Source: Psychrobacter piscatorii (GTDB lineage: Bacteria > Pseudomonadota > Gammaproteobacteria > Pseudomonadales > Moraxellaceae). From it: a stretch of DNA of 32,118 nucleotides. The DNA lies in assembly GCF_001444505.1 (NCBI RefSeq), contig NZ_LNDJ01000067.1, positions 1 to 32,118 on the forward strand, in the 5' to 3' direction. The notes beneath the pieces are model-generated. The model was not told the origin of the DNA. It did not search any database and worked only from the letters and a program-made list of their open reading frames with translations. The position numbers were made by a program, and so were the translations under genes. Below, piece after piece: positions 17,598-26,866 of this stretch (position 1 is the first letter of the stretch; each line of letters begins with the position of its first letter).

Positions 17598-18644
17598 ATG
17601 CTAAACGACACAATTACGCACGCCGAACGCGAACTATATTTAACCCTATTAGAGCTGGCTCAGCAGCAGCCGAGCGCTTATGAGTGGCTGACGCGACTGC
17701 CAACATGGTTAAATGACATCAAGGACAAAGCTAACTACGCACATGCGCCTGCTTATCAAGCGTCAGTCGCTCGTTTACCACAATTGACTGTCAATCACGT
17801 CGATCTCAACAGCGATACATTGACGATTGAAGCAAGTCTAAATGAGTCTCAGCGCAAACAAACAACGGCGTTATTAAAGCAGTTGATGCCGTGGCGTAAA
17901 GGCCCATTTCAGATTGGCGGTCAAATCGGCAATGATGAGTCAGGTATTAAGATTGATACCGAGTGGCATAGTGATTGGAAATGGCAACGTGTTGCGCCGC
18001 ATTTGAGTAGGCTAGACGGTCGCCGCGTATTGGATGTCGGTGGCGGCTCTGGCTATCACGGTTGGCGGATGGCTGGCGCAGGGGCGGATACCGTTATTAT
18101 TATTGATCCGTCATGTTTGTTTTACCATCAGTTTATGGCGATTCGTCATTTTATCGGTAGCGCGGATGCTCATGAGACGGGCCGCTATCGTACGCATTAT
18201 ATTCCTGTGCCACTTGAAGCATTGCCCGAGCATAGCCAACTGTTTGACACCGTATTTAGCATGGGTGTGCTCTATCATCGCCAGTCACCGTTCGAGCATT
18301 TACAACAGTTGAAAGGGCAGTTGGTCAAAGGCGGTGAGCTAGTGCTTGAGACGTTAGTTATCGAAGGCGATGCCAATACAGTCCTAGTACCGCACGACCG
18401 CTACGCGCAGATGAATAACGTGTATTTTTTACCATCGGTCGCCGCATTGATAGGCTGGCTAGAAAAAGCAGGTTTCTCAGAAGTGCGTTGTGTCGATATG
18501 GCTGTCACCTCAACGGAGGAGCAACGAAAAACCGAATGGATGACCTATCATTCGTTGACAGACTTCTTAGATCCTGATGATTATACTAAAACCATTGAGG
18601 GCTATCCTGCACCCATGCGTGCAACCTTGATTGCAAAAAAATAG
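17598..18644 (+). CDS. cmoB: tRNA U34 carboxymethyltransferase
   Basis: Transfers the carboxymethyl group of carboxy-SAM to 5-hydroxyuridine 34, giving cmo5U and wider wobble decoding. The protein has 348 residues (E. coli 323). It shows the conserved LKQLMPWRKGPFQI segment (about 94-107), then TEWHSDWKWQRV and the Rossmann SAM motif VLDVGGGSGYHGWRM (about 145-159). VFSMGVLYHRQSPFEHL, TEWMTYHSLTDFLDP and the family-typical EGYPAPMRA near the end follow. Its start lacks a strong ribosome site. It is the second gene of the cmoA-cmoB pair. Sixteen bases after its stop begins a truncated foreign frame (DUF1176), so its native downstream sequence has been altered. Confidence 0.96.
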   Translation: MLNDTITHAERELYLTLLELAQQQPSAYEWLTRLPTWLNDIKDKANYAHAPAYQASVARLPQLTVNHVDLNSDTLTIEASLNESQRKQTTALLKQLMPWRKGPFQIGGQIGNDESGIKIDTEWHSDWKWQRVAPHLSRLDGRRVLDVGGGSGYHGWRMAGAGADTVIIIDPSCLFYHQFMAIRHFIGSADAHETGRYRTHYIPVPLEALPEHSQLFDTVFSMGVLYHRQSPFEHLQQLKGQLVKGGELVLETLVIEGDANTVLVPHDRYAQMNNVYFLPSVAALIGWLEKAGFSEVRCVDMAVTSTEEQRKTEWMTYHSLTDFLDPDDYTKTIEGYPAPMRATLIAKK

Positions 18645-18659
18645 CATTTATTGTATTAA

Positions 18660-19328
18660 AAAACAGGGAATGATGATGACGCACAAGGTCGAGTCGGCAC
18701 TTCAATGGCATTGATCAGTAAGCGTCGCTCAAATCGCCAAATACCTAAGGCGGCATTGCCAATTCCCACCATCAATAAAGCATTTGCGTATTCAGCAAAA
18801 GATAATAAGACGCTCGCCCTATCAAAACTTAAATACTTTCAGCAAAATATAAATAACTGGGTCGACATTGACTCCAAGCAGCTCATCGGATCTGGAAATA
18901 CGATAGGTGATTGTGAGCTGGTCAATCCAAAAACTGAAGCGTATCAACGGATGTCAGAGTATGGTTCTGCTATGCTTGGCTGGGACTTTATACCAGTAGA
19001 TAAAGCGCATACGTTAGCCACGCATCTTTGCTGGTCAGGCCCTTACAACTCAAGCACGGGTTATTGGCTCATTAATAACGATAAGCCTAGCAATCCTATG
19101 CTCATTACGACAGCAGGTAATGAGTATGATGCAGGTGAGATACGCGCCGCTAACAAAGACCGCGGCATCGGTGATTGCTGGAATAGTGCGACATGGACGT
19201 GGAATGGTAAAACGTTTGTTAAAAGCGCAGAGGCGAGCACAGGATTGTGTCGCGGTTTTGCTGGTGGGGCATGGGATCTACCCACCTATGTGAGTAAAGT
19301 CATAGACAGTAATGGTAAGGCCCAATAA
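18660..19328 (+). pseudogene. DUF1176 family protein, 5'-truncated remnant
   Basis: The frame is open from 18660, just after an in-frame TAA at 18657-18659, and ends at 19328. The first ATG (18705, giving 207 residues) has no ribosome site. Upstream of that ATG the frame already encodes DDDAQGRVGTS, which matches the middle of full-length DUF1176 proteins. Homology is therefore cut at the deletion point, not at a start codon. The C-terminal part is well preserved: LCWSGPYN, RGIGDCWNSATWTWNGKTF and CRGFAGGAWDLPTYV. Full DUF1176 proteins are roughly 340-380 residues with a signal peptide; both signal and N-terminal half are missing here. Probably left by a deletion that fused its interior to the cmoB tail. 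Confidence 0.72.
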
Positions 19329-19351
19329 GAAATTTTTTGGGATTTAATGAT

Positions 19352-19382
19352 AAAAAATGACTGATTATATCAGCCATTTTTT
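19352..19382. terminator. Hairpin terminator between converging genes
   Basis: AAAAAATGACTGAT (19352-19365) pairs with ATCAGCCATTTTTT (19369-19382) with one mismatch on the plus strand, which becomes a G-T pair on the minus strand. A/T tracts flank both sides. It overlaps the stop codon of the DUF2788 gene. Confidence 0.65.
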
Positions 19383-19583
19383 GAAAGCGACCTCCATGAC
19401 TATTTTAAGGATAAAGCCAACAGAGCCTGCGCCAAGGGCCAAAAAGATCCAAAAGGTACCTGCGCGCCCAGCATCAGAGGTTTTAGAGATATCCCACATG
19501 ATAAAGAATAAGAAAGCGATGAATATCGGCAGTAAGACGTATAAGCCCCAACTGGTGATCGTACTGGCAGCAATAGCAAACAT
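19365..19583 (-). CDS. DUF2788 domain-containing membrane protein
   Basis: A 72-residue protein with two membrane helices (about 10-30 and 42-64) joined by a charged turn, ISKTSDAGRAGTFW. This matches the DUF2788 family (short proteins of unknown role, common in Gammaproteobacteria). The ATG is preceded by an AGGAT-type site. It converges with the DUF1176 remnant and stands alone. Confidence 0.85.
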   Translation of the reverse strand: MFAIAASTITSWGLYVLLPIFIAFLFFIMWDISKTSDAGRAGTFWIFLALGAGSVGFILKIVMEVAFKKWLI

Positions 19584-20025
19584 AGCGTAATCCTATAGGT
19601 AATAACGCGTCTTCTATGGCGTAAAAGCGTCATAGAAGCGCAATATAAACCATCATTATAACGTGTAAGCAGTTGCGTATAAACGACTGCTCAGTATCGA
19701 GCAACAGGAACGCTACAATTGACAAAGTCATTCGCTCATTGATTTTATATTATTTATACCAGATTTATTTTACTAAGCATCAGCAAACGAGCGAACAAAA
19801 TTTATATTAATCCCAATTATCAATATTAGTTGTCATAACGGTAAGATTTTAGGGCTAATTTTGGCGCAAATGGTGCAATAAAGCGCAAAGATTGTTATAT
19901 TTACAGATTACTTATCTTTTTGCATTATTTTATCCCTGCAATGTCGGTCGGCACTATAATAAGCAGTTATCGACTGCTCGCATTCGCACCGTTTTTGTTG
20001 TTTATTTAATTGAGTTCAAATCCCT
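19584..20025. other. Intergenic region upstream of argS
   Basis: 442 AT-rich bases holding the leaders of the DUF2788 gene (-) and argS (+). A consensus -35-like TTGACA lies at 19719-19724, with AT-rich -10-like sequence after it at non-ideal spacing. No supported reading frame or RNA gene was found. Confidence 0.45.
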
Positions 20026-21855
20026 ATGTCACAAGCCCAAATTGATACGCTTGCATCCCTATTCAATGATGCCATTCAAACCTTACAAGCAGATGGTACG
20101 CTACCAAGCGACTGGCAGAATAACAGTCAAATCACGCGTACGAAAGATTTAAGCCACGGTGATTTTGCCAGCAATATCGCACTGACGGCGGCCAAAGCAG
20201 CAAAGGCTAATCCGCGTCAACTCGCTGAAAAAATCGTCAGCGCGCTGCCTGAGAATCAAGACATTCGCCAAGTAGAAATCGCCGGTCCTGGGTTTATTAA
20301 CGTATTTTTAAACTCAGAGGCTAAGTTTTCGGTATTAGACGATATCTTTACCTTGCAAGATCGTTTTGGTCTGAGTAATCAGTTTGATGGGCAAAAGGTA
20401 CAAGTCGAGTTTGTCTCTGCCAATCCCACCTCAAGTCTGCATGTCGGTCACGGACGCGGTGCGGCGTTTGGTATGAGCGTGTCAAACTTGCTAGAAGCCA
20501 TCGGTTACGACGTCACACGTGAGTATTATGTTAATGATGCGGGTCGTCAGATGGATATTTTGGCGACCAGTACCTATTTGCGTTATTTAGAATTGAATGG
20601 CGAAACGGTCACTTTCCCAGTCAATGCCTATCAAGGCGACTACGTTCGCGATATCGCACAGACATTAAAAACGCAGCATGGTGATAGCTACGTTCATCGT
20701 TTTGCCGATGTTGCCAAAGACGTACCAGAAGACGCAAAGTTTGAGATCAATGCGGATGGCGAAAAAACGCTCATTTCAGGTGACAAAGAAGCGCATATTG
20801 ATGGTTTGATTGCGGGTAGCAAAGCCTTGCTTGGTGATAGCTACGCGCTATTTTTGAATGCGGCATTGAGCAGTATTTTGGCCGATATCAAAGACGATTT
20901 GAATGACTTTGGTGTGAGCTACGAGTGCTGGTTCAGTGAAAGATCGATTGATAGCGAGATTGAGCCTGTCCTACAAATACTCGATGACAAAGGTTACTTG
21001 TACGAAAAAGACGGCAACATCTGGTTCAAATCGACCGATTTTGGTGATGAAAAAGACCGCGTGGTTCGCCGTGCTAATGGTCAGTCGACGTATTTTGCCT
21101 CGGATATTGCTTATCATAAAAACAAGTTTGATCGCGGTTTTGACAAAGTGATTAACGTTTGGGGCGCAGATCACCACGGTTATGTGCCACGCGTAAAAGC
21201 GGCGCTGCTCGCGTTGGGGATTGATGCTGAACGTCTTGATGTCGTGCTCGTACAGTTTGTGGCGTTGTGGCGCGGCAGTGAAAAAGTACAAATGTCTTCA
21301 CGCTCAGGTCAGTTCGTTACTTTGCGTGATTTACGTGCAGAAGTCGGCAATGATGCGGCGCGTTTTTACTATGTCGCGCGTAAGCCTGAAGTACACATTG
21401 ACTTTGATTTAGAGCTTGCCAAATCACAAAGCAAAGACAATCAAGTGTATTATATTCAGTATGCGCATGCGCGTGTTTGCCGTGTATTAGAAAAACTGGC
21501 AACCTACGATTTGGCAGTAGATGATGCTGTTGGTTTGGCACATCAAGATTTGCTTAATGCGCCCAATGAAGACGAGTTGATTAAACTGTTAGCTGGTTAT
21601 CCAGCGACACTATTACGTGCAGCGACTGGCTACGAGCCGCATGTCTTGACTAACTACTTAAAAGAGCTTGCTGCATTGTTCCACGGTTGGTATGACACCA
21701 ATCGCATTTTGCCTGTGAGTCTCACGTCAGGTGAAACACCAAGCTCAGATGAGATGGCATTGATGCAAGCACGTTTGCGCTTGTCCAAAGCAGTTAGACA
21801 AGTATTGGCGAACGGCCTTGGTTTGCTCGGCTTGTCAGCACCTTCTGCTATGTAG
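20026..21855 (+). CDS. argS: Arginine--tRNA ligase
   Basis: Class I aminoacyl-tRNA synthetase charging tRNA-Arg; 609 residues, slightly longer than E. coli (577). The Arg-specific N-terminal domain ends in DFASNIALTAAK (46-57) and AGPGFINV. The HIGH motif appears as HVGHGRG (139-145) after VEFVSANPTSSL, and WGADHHGYVPR follows later. The KMSKS counterpart is VQMSSRSG (about 421-428), a usual ArgRS form. The DALR anticodon-binding domain has VYYIQYAHARV and ends RQVLANGLGLLGLSAP. The SPOR-domain gene follows after 87 bases, the same order as argS-ftsN in Pseudomonas. Confidence 0.97.
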   Translation: MSQAQIDTLASLFNDAIQTLQADGTLPSDWQNNSQITRTKDLSHGDFASNIALTAAKAAKANPRQLAEKIVSALPENQDIRQVEIAGPGFINVFLNSEAKFSVLDDIFTLQDRFGLSNQFDGQKVQVEFVSANPTSSLHVGHGRGAAFGMSVSNLLEAIGYDVTREYYVNDAGRQMDILATSTYLRYLELNGETVTFPVNAYQGDYVRDIAQTLKTQHGDSYVHRFADVAKDVPEDAKFEINADGEKTLISGDKEAHIDGLIAGSKALLGDSYALFLNAALSSILADIKDDLNDFGVSYECWFSERSIDSEIEPVLQILDDKGYLYEKDGNIWFKSTDFGDEKDRVVRRANGQSTYFASDIAYHKNKFDRGFDKVINVWGADHHGYVPRVKAALLALGIDAERLDVVLVQFVALWRGSEKVQMSSRSGQFVTLRDLRAEVGNDAARFYYVARKPEVHIDFDLELAKSQSKDNQVYYIQYAHARVCRVLEKLATYDLAVDDAVGLAHQDLLNAPNEDELIKLLAGYPATLLRAATGYEPHVLTNYLKELAALFHGWYDTNRILPVSLTSGETPSSDEMALMQARLRLSKAVRQVLANGLGLLGLSAPSAM

Positions 21856-21942
21856 TCATTTTCTAACATGTGACATGAGTATAGACAGCCAATAGCATTA
21901 ATTCGATGATGACCGTTAAATTCAGTAGGGAGAACGAGATCC

Positions 21943-22755
21943 ATGCTAGCCAAAAAACCGAAAGGCGCAACAGAAAAGCGCAAATCAAGTAGCGTATCGG
22001 GCTTATTGTGGATGTTTGTTGGGGCAGTATTGACCCTTATGATCGGGGTATTTATCTACCTTTCACCATTATTCAACTTTAGTCCCGCTGATGGTAGCGC
22101 CGAGAACGATCCTGACAGGCAGGTGCAGCCGCGCGTAGATACTGATACCGATAATGGCGATTATGAATTCTACGATATTTTGCCCAATCAAGAGATGGCA
22201 ACCATTCCTGATGAAGATATCGCTGAGATTGATAACGATCAGATAGGAGATATTGGCGCGTTTGAGCCGGATGTCGTCGTGACCCAGCCGGATAGTACGG
22301 CAGCTAATGGTATAGATAATGCTGGTAGCTTTGGTAATGCGGAAAGTCCTGCAGGCGAGACCAGTGGCGGTAGTAATACTGCTGTGGGCGATGATATTGT
22401 TGTTGTTGAAGAGGACGCAACTTATGATGGCACGCCACCTGCTAACACTAGTAACTCTGCGACCCGTAACAACAATGCAGGAGCAGGTACAGCAAGTATT
22501 CAAGCTGCCAAACCTGCTGCGACCTATATTTTGCAGATCAATAGCTTTAGTGATGCAGATGAAGCAGATCGTCGCCGCGCCCAAGTATTGATGGCAGGCG
22601 TGGATGCCAGAGTGGTCAAAAATACGACAGGTAATGGCTTACCTATCTATCAGGTAATCTCGCGTCCGTTAAATAACCGTCAGGCAGTGACAACGGCACA
22701 GCAGCGCCTACAAAATAACGGTATTGACTCTATTATCGTTGAACAGCGTCGCTAA
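21943..22755 (+). CDS. SPOR domain protein, FtsN-like
   Basis: A 270-residue bitopic inner-membrane protein. It has a short Lys-rich cytoplasmic start (MLAKKPKGATEKRK), one membrane helix (about 20-41), a long acidic, Asn/Thr/Gly-rich periplasmic linker (about 45-188) and a C-terminal SPOR domain (about 191-268; YILQINSFSDADEADRRRAQV to SIIVEQ). SPOR domains bind denuded glycan strands at the septum. Position directly after argS and the layout match FtsN of other gammaproteobacteria, an activator of septal peptidoglycan synthesis. The linker is too diverged to prove orthology. GGGAGA precedes the ATG by about 9 bases. Confidence 0.88.
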   Translation: MLAKKPKGATEKRKSSSVSGLLWMFVGAVLTLMIGVFIYLSPLFNFSPADGSAENDPDRQVQPRVDTDTDNGDYEFYDILPNQEMATIPDEDIAEIDNDQIGDIGAFEPDVVVTQPDSTAANGIDNAGSFGNAESPAGETSGGSNTAVGDDIVVVEEDATYDGTPPANTSNSATRNNNAGAGTASIQAAKPAATYILQINSFSDADEADRRRAQVLMAGVDARVVKNTTGNGLPIYQVISRPLNNRQAVTTAQQRLQNNGIDSIIVEQRR

Positions 22756-22784
22756 GTTAAGTTGTTTACAGTAATTGTATTTAT

Positions 22785-22813
22785 AAAAAAAGCGTCGTCA
22801 TGACGCTTTTTTT
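22785..22813 (+). terminator. Rho-independent terminator after the SPOR gene
   Basis: AAAAAAAGCGTC (22785-22796 region) pairs with GACGCTTTTTTT (22802-22813) around a 5-base loop. It lies about 30 bases after the stop and closes the argS-SPOR unit. Confidence 0.87.
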
Positions 22814-22882
22814 ATCTCTTTAATTTATTAAGCACTCTATTATCTTTTCTCCTTAATCAAAATATTCATAAAGAGTATGGTT

Positions 22883-23977
22883 ATGACAGCATCTCCCTCA
22901 GTAACACCGCAAGCAGGCGTTATCAAAGCATTTTTTCAAAAATACTTTATCGATGCCTTTACGGGCATGGCGTTAGGGCTATTTGTCACCTTGATTGCAG
23001 GTCTGATTATCTCGCAAATCGGTGGCTGGTTAGATTTGCCAGCATTGGTTGCGGTCGGGAAACTTGCTTCAATATTAATGGGTGCTGGTATTGGAGTAGG
23101 TATTGCTTATTATCTCAAAGCGCCAACACTCGTGATGCTTAGCTGCCTTGTAGCAGGTATGTTGGGTGCGCATTCTGAAGCACTAATGGCAGGAACGCTA
23201 TTCATACCGCAAGAGAGTGGCCCTGCGACCTTTGTAGCACTGCCAGGCAACCCAATCGGGGCTTATCTGACGTCTGTATTCGCTTATCGTGCTGGTACGT
23301 GGATCGCGGGCAAGACCAAGCTCGATATTTTATTAGTGCCCTTAGCAGTGTGTGGTATCGCGCTATTGGTCTGTGCGCTGCTCAATCCGCCTGTTGTTGC
23401 GGCAGTTAATGCGATTGGGCAAGGGATTCACGCGGCAACTGAGCTACAGCCATTGCTGATGGGTATCGTGATTGCAGTCGTCGTTGGTATCTTATTGACG
23501 CTACCAACGTCGAGCGCTGCCATTTGTATTGCGATTGGCCTTGGTGGTTTGGCGGGCGGTGCCGCAGTTGTTGGCTGTGCCGCGCATATGATTGGTTTTG
23601 CCGTGGCTAGTTTTAAGGATAATGGATTCAGTGGCGTGATATCTCAAGGATTGGGAACCAGCATGCTGCAAATCCCTAATGTGCTAAAAAAGCCATTAAT
23701 TCTACTACCGGCCATTATTGCGAGCGCGATCGTTGGCCCTATCGCGACTGTCGGATTTGGCTTGGCGTGTACAGCGACAGGTGCTGGTATGGGTACGGCA
23801 GGTTTGGTGGGCGTGTTTGGCGTTATTGAAGCATCACAAGAAATCATGAGTACGACCCAATTATGGACAGCGATTATCCTTCTGATGTTTGTATTGCCTG
23901 CAGTGATTGCAGGTTTAGTCGCTTATGTTATGCGCCGTATGGGCTGGCTAGTGGCTGGTGATATGAAGCTGCCCTAA
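22883..23977 (+). CDS. PTS system IIC-like membrane protein (PTS_EIIC_2 / PfoR-like)
   Basis: About 364 residues, almost entirely hydrophobic with roughly ten membrane helices. It matches the PTS_EIIC_2 family, which includes stand-alone IIC-like proteins such as PfoR. Glycine-rich re-entrant-like segments are visible (LTLPTSSAAICIAIGLGGLA; GFGLACTATGAGMGTAGLVG). The fused IIA and IIB domains that phosphorylate sugar in real PTS permeases are absent, and no PTS genes lie nearby. The substrate and even PTS dependence are therefore unknown. The ATG at 22883 is chosen because AAGAG lies 7 bases upstream; the alternative ATG at 22877 has it only 1 base away. It is transcribed alone between two terminators. 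Confidence 0.85.
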   Translation: MTASPSVTPQAGVIKAFFQKYFIDAFTGMALGLFVTLIAGLIISQIGGWLDLPALVAVGKLASILMGAGIGVGIAYYLKAPTLVMLSCLVAGMLGAHSEALMAGTLFIPQESGPATFVALPGNPIGAYLTSVFAYRAGTWIAGKTKLDILLVPLAVCGIALLVCALLNPPVVAAVNAIGQGIHAATELQPLLMGIVIAVVVGILLTLPTSSAAICIAIGLGGLAGGAAVVGCAAHMIGFAVASFKDNGFSGVISQGLGTSMLQIPNVLKKPLILLPAIIASAIVGPIATVGFGLACTATGAGMGTAGLVGVFGVIEASQEIMSTTQLWTAIILLMFVLPAVIAGLVAYVMRRMGWLVAGDMKLP

Positions 23978-24012
23978 AAACGGTTAAAAATTTGTATTCG
24001 TGACCATACAAC

Positions 24013-24050
24013 AAAAAAGCCCTGCTGTTAAAAAACAGTAGGGCTTTTTT
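24013..24050. terminator. Bidirectional Rho-independent terminator
   Basis: AAAAAAGCCCTGCTGTT pairs with AACAGTAGGGCTTTTTT (24034-24050), with one G-T pair. It has T runs on both strands, between the converging IIC and SDR genes. Confidence 0.92.
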
Positions 24051-24070
24051 ATTTAAGGAGCGTCAGTTAG

Positions 24071-25099
24071 TTATGGTGCGGTACTTGTTTTATCACTACG
24101 CTTGTTATTGCGTCTTGGTTTTAGTTTACGCGATAACTGAGTGATGTCGTTTATCACCTGACTATAATGTGATGGGAATACCCGCTGAATGGCATCAACC
24201 ATTTTGGCATCATTACCAATTAAGCAACGCTGCTGATTGGTCGCAGTGGCATGTAAAATAATCCAAGCTGCTTCGCTGGCATCAAATTTCAACAGTTTAT
24301 TGAAGCTTCTAATGGCTTTATCACCAGTAGGCATACCGACCGTACTGGTACTGTCATTGCCACGTGCGCTATTGGCAATATTGGTTTTGATACCGCCTGG
24401 ATGGATACAGGTCGCTGATACACCGCATTTCTGAATGTTAAGCTCTTGACGCAGGCTTTCTGTAAAGCCGCGTACCGCAAATTTACTGGCATTATAAGCA
24501 GAATATGAAGGCTGAGCGGTCAAACCAAACAGGCTGGAAATATTGATAACATGACCATGTTCTTTAAACTGGCGGGGTTGATCGTCCTGATTATCACTCG
24601 TCACCTCGCTTTGTTTGACACTGTTTTTGATCAATGGCAAAAACGCTTTGGTGCCATAAACCACGCCCCAAAAATTGATATCCATTACCCACTCAAGCTC
24701 TTCAATACTAGCGCCCTCTATCGTCGAAGAGAAGGCCACGCCTGCATTGTTAAAGATGAAATTGACTTTGCCATGGTCGCGCATCACACTATCCGCCCAC
24801 GCTTGCATAGCGTCATTGTCTGAGACATCAAGTACAGTCATGGTGACCTTAACATCATAACCAACCAGCATCTCTTTGGTTCGTGCCAGTTGTTCTACAT
24901 TGATGTCTGATAGCGCCACATGACAGCCCATTTTTGCCAAGTGAAGCGCAAGCTCGCGTCCCATCCCAGAACCTGCGCCAGTAATGGCGGCGACATGATT
25001 TTGGTAATAAGGTGCAATATCATTATCTTGTTCGCTGGGTGTATAAAAGGGCAGGTGCTGGCGTAATGAGGACGCCATCGTGGTTATATTGTTAAGCAT
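24071..25099 (-). CDS. SDR family NAD(P)-dependent oxidoreductase
   Basis: A 342-residue classical short-chain dehydrogenase. The cofactor motif TGAGSGMG is at 40-47, NNAG at 117-120, the catalytic Ser near 188-189 (NISSLFG) and Tyr202-x3-Lys206 in SAYNASK. A HPGGIKTNIA segment follows. Asp64 after the second strand (LSDIN) favours NAD over NADP. It carries a 30-residue leader before the fold and a basic C-terminal tail (KLKPRRNNKRS). Substrate unknown; similar long SDRs in Moraxellaceae are often annotated for lipid or alcohol oxidation. Its coding region ends near the terminator at 24013-24050. Confidence 0.93.
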   Translation of the reverse strand: MLNNITTMASSLRQHLPFYTPSEQDNDIAPYYQNHVAAITGAGSGMGRELALHLAKMGCHVALSDINVEQLARTKEMLVGYDVKVTMTVLDVSDNDAMQAWADSVMRDHGKVNFIFNNAGVAFSSTIEGASIEELEWVMDINFWGVVYGTKAFLPLIKNSVKQSEVTSDNQDDQPRQFKEHGHVINISSLFGLTAQPSYSAYNASKFAVRGFTESLRQELNIQKCGVSATCIHPGGIKTNIANSARGNDSTSTVGMPTGDKAIRSFNKLLKFDASEAAWIILHATATNQQRCLIGNDAKMVDAIQRVFPSHYSQVINDITQLSRKLKPRRNNKRSDKTSTAP

Positions 25100-25313
25100 A
25101 ATAAACAGTCCTTTGTATTATTCATGATGGGTATACATCGTTGCTATTTACATTAGCATGATTAATCATGAGGCTTACATGCGATTGATAAACGCTGCTG
25201 TCATTTTGTGATGAGGAGCGTCAATTATCTCTAAAGCACTATGCTGTTAAGTGTTCTTAGAATATAAAGGTTAGTCAAATTTTTGATAAATAATTTAGGC
25301 AATCGATAGACAT

Positions 25314-25352
25314 AAAAAAAGCGCCGTGGCTTATAAGGCCAGACGCTTTTTT
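25314..25352 (-). terminator. Rho-independent terminator of clpX
   Basis: An AAAAAAAGCG arm (25314-25323) pairs with CGCTTTTTT (25344-25352), with an inner TGGC/GCCA pairing and an internal mismatch bulge. On the minus strand it is followed by the T run. It lies about 45 bases after the clpX stop. Confidence 0.8.
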
Positions 25353-25397
25353 GAATACCTCATTACTAATAATGAGCCATCTAAGTCTCATTATGCA

Positions 25398-26672
25398 TTA
25401 AGCAATTTTAGGTATTTTACCTTCATTGATGACTTCTGCATCAACCATCACGGTCTTGGCATTTTCCATAGAAGGTAGCTCATACATGGTCTCAAGCAGG
25501 GCGTTTTCTACGATAGAACGTAGACCGCGCGCGCCAGTTTTACGCTCCATAGCTTTTTTGGCGATGGCATCAAGTGCTTCATCTGTAAAGCTAATCTCAG
25601 CACCTTCCATATCGAACAAATACTTGTACTGTTTGACCAGTGCGTTCTTAGGTTCGGTAAGGATTTGGACTAAGGCTTCTTCATCAAGCTCTTTTAGCGC
25701 TGCAAGCACAGGCAGACGACCGATGAGCTCAGGAATTAAACCAAACTTGATCAAATCTTCTGGCTCAACTTCTTGTAGCAAGTCTGAGCTACGACGGCTG
25801 TCGTCTTTTGAGCTGACATCCGCGTTAAAGCCGATACCGCCTTTTTCGGTACGTTGCTGAATGACTTTATCAAGTCCTGCAAACGCGCCGCCCACGATGA
25901 TCAGAATGTTACTGGTATCGACTTGGATCAGCTCTTGCTGAGGGTGCTTACGACCACCGTGCGGTGGAATCGCAGCAACGGTGCCTTCGATCAGCTTGAG
26001 TAGCGCTTGCTGCACGCCTTCGCCCGATACATCACGGGTAATCGATGGGTTATCACCTTTTTTGCTAATTTTGTCGATTTCATCAATATAAATGATGCCT
26101 TGTTCCGCTTTGGCCACATCATAATCAGACGCTTGTAGTAGCTTTTGTACGATGTTCTCAACGTCTTCACCGACATACCCTGCTTCGGTCAAGGTGGTGG
26201 CATCGGCCATTGCAAACGGCACATCAAGCAAACGAGCCAAAGTTTGTGCTAGCAATGTCTTACCAGAACCCGTTGGACCGATTAGCAAAATATTACTTTT
26301 TGCCAATTCTACCATCGCATCATCAGCGCCGATTTTGGCTTTTTTGCTGTCATTGGCGAGTGTTTGGCTAACTTTTAGACGTTTGTAATGATTGTAGACA
26401 GCGACAGACAATGCTTTTTTGGCAGCATCCTGACCGATGACATATTCGTCAAGCTTGGCACGTAGTTCTTTTGGGGTAGGGAGTTTTTTATTGACCCAAG
26501 AGGTATCTATTTCGCTGTCGTCATCACTGTATTCCGCGCTATCTGCGATTAGATCAGTACATAACTCGATACATTCATTACAGATATTGGCATCGTCAGC
26601 GGCAATCAGCTGCTGGACATCGCTTTTGGCTTTACCGCAAAACGAGCAATGCGGGGTATTATCTTCTGCCAT
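25398..26672 (-). CDS. clpX: ATP-dependent Clp protease ATP-binding subunit ClpX
   Basis: A 424-residue AAA+ unfoldase that recognises tagged substrates and feeds them to ClpP. The N-terminal zinc-binding domain has Cys9, Cys12, Cys31 and Cys34. Walker A GPTGSGKT follows, then Walker [11 protein letters not shown], a pore-type GYVGEDVE and the ClpP-docking IGF counterpart (IGFNADV). Sensor-2 GARGLRSI lies near the end. The length is exactly typical. AGGAG stands before the ATG. It is downstream of clpP in the usual order, separated by 194 bases containing a 14-base palindrome, so it may also have its own promoter. Confidence 0.98.
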   Translation of the reverse strand: MAEDNTPHCSFCGKAKSDVQQLIAADDANICNECIELCTDLIADSAEYSDDDSEIDTSWVNKKLPTPKELRAKLDEYVIGQDAAKKALSVAVYNHYKRLKVSQTLANDSKKAKIGADDAMVELAKSNILLIGPTGSGKTLLAQTLARLLDVPFAMADATTLTEAGYVGEDVENIVQKLLQASDYDVAKAEQGIIYIDEIDKISKKGDNPSITRDVSGEGVQQALLKLIEGTVAAIPPHGGRKHPQQELIQVDTSNILIIVGGAFAGLDKVIQQRTEKGGIGFNADVSSKDDSRRSSDLLQEVEPEDLIKFGLIPELIGRLPVLAALKELDEEALVQILTEPKNALVKQYKYLFDMEGAEISFTDEALDAIAKKAMERKTGARGLRSIVENALLETMYELPSMENAKTVMVDAEVINEGKIPKIA

Positions 26673-26832
26673 AAAAGGCGCTCCTAAAGTTTAAAACTGG
26701 TTAGTCTATTTGCCACATATCAATCATTTTATCGGTTGAATGCTTATCCCTTTCAGTATTTGATAAGTCAGCTACGATAAGTAGAGTGCTTTGCTGTACT
26801 GCAAATAGACTATAACTATTCTTATGATGGCA

Positions 26833-26846
26833 CTCTCAATTGAGAG
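26833..26846. repeat. 14-base perfect palindrome between clpP and clpX
   Basis: CTCTCAATTGAGAG is a perfect palindrome, with no loop and no T run. It lies just after the clpP stop and about 160 bases before clpX. It could be an operator for a clpX promoter or a hairpin that tunes clpP-clpX read-through. Confidence 0.5.
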
Positions 26847-26866
26847 GCATAGCGCTTATGCTTTGA

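Noticed and set aside
19861..19877. A further GGTGCA-containing NtrC-like 17-mer upstream of argS
   Set aside because: Only 12 of 17 positions match, the left half-site is absent and there is no sigma-54 element before argS.
20010..20025. GAGTTCAAATCCC just before argS, resembling a tRNA T-arm
   Set aside because: No acceptor, D or anticodon stems can be found upstream at the right distances; judged a chance match.
24237..24860. Plus-strand open frames opposite the SDR gene
   Set aside because: Antisense to a clear SDR with intact catalytic motifs; no ribosome sites or family matches.
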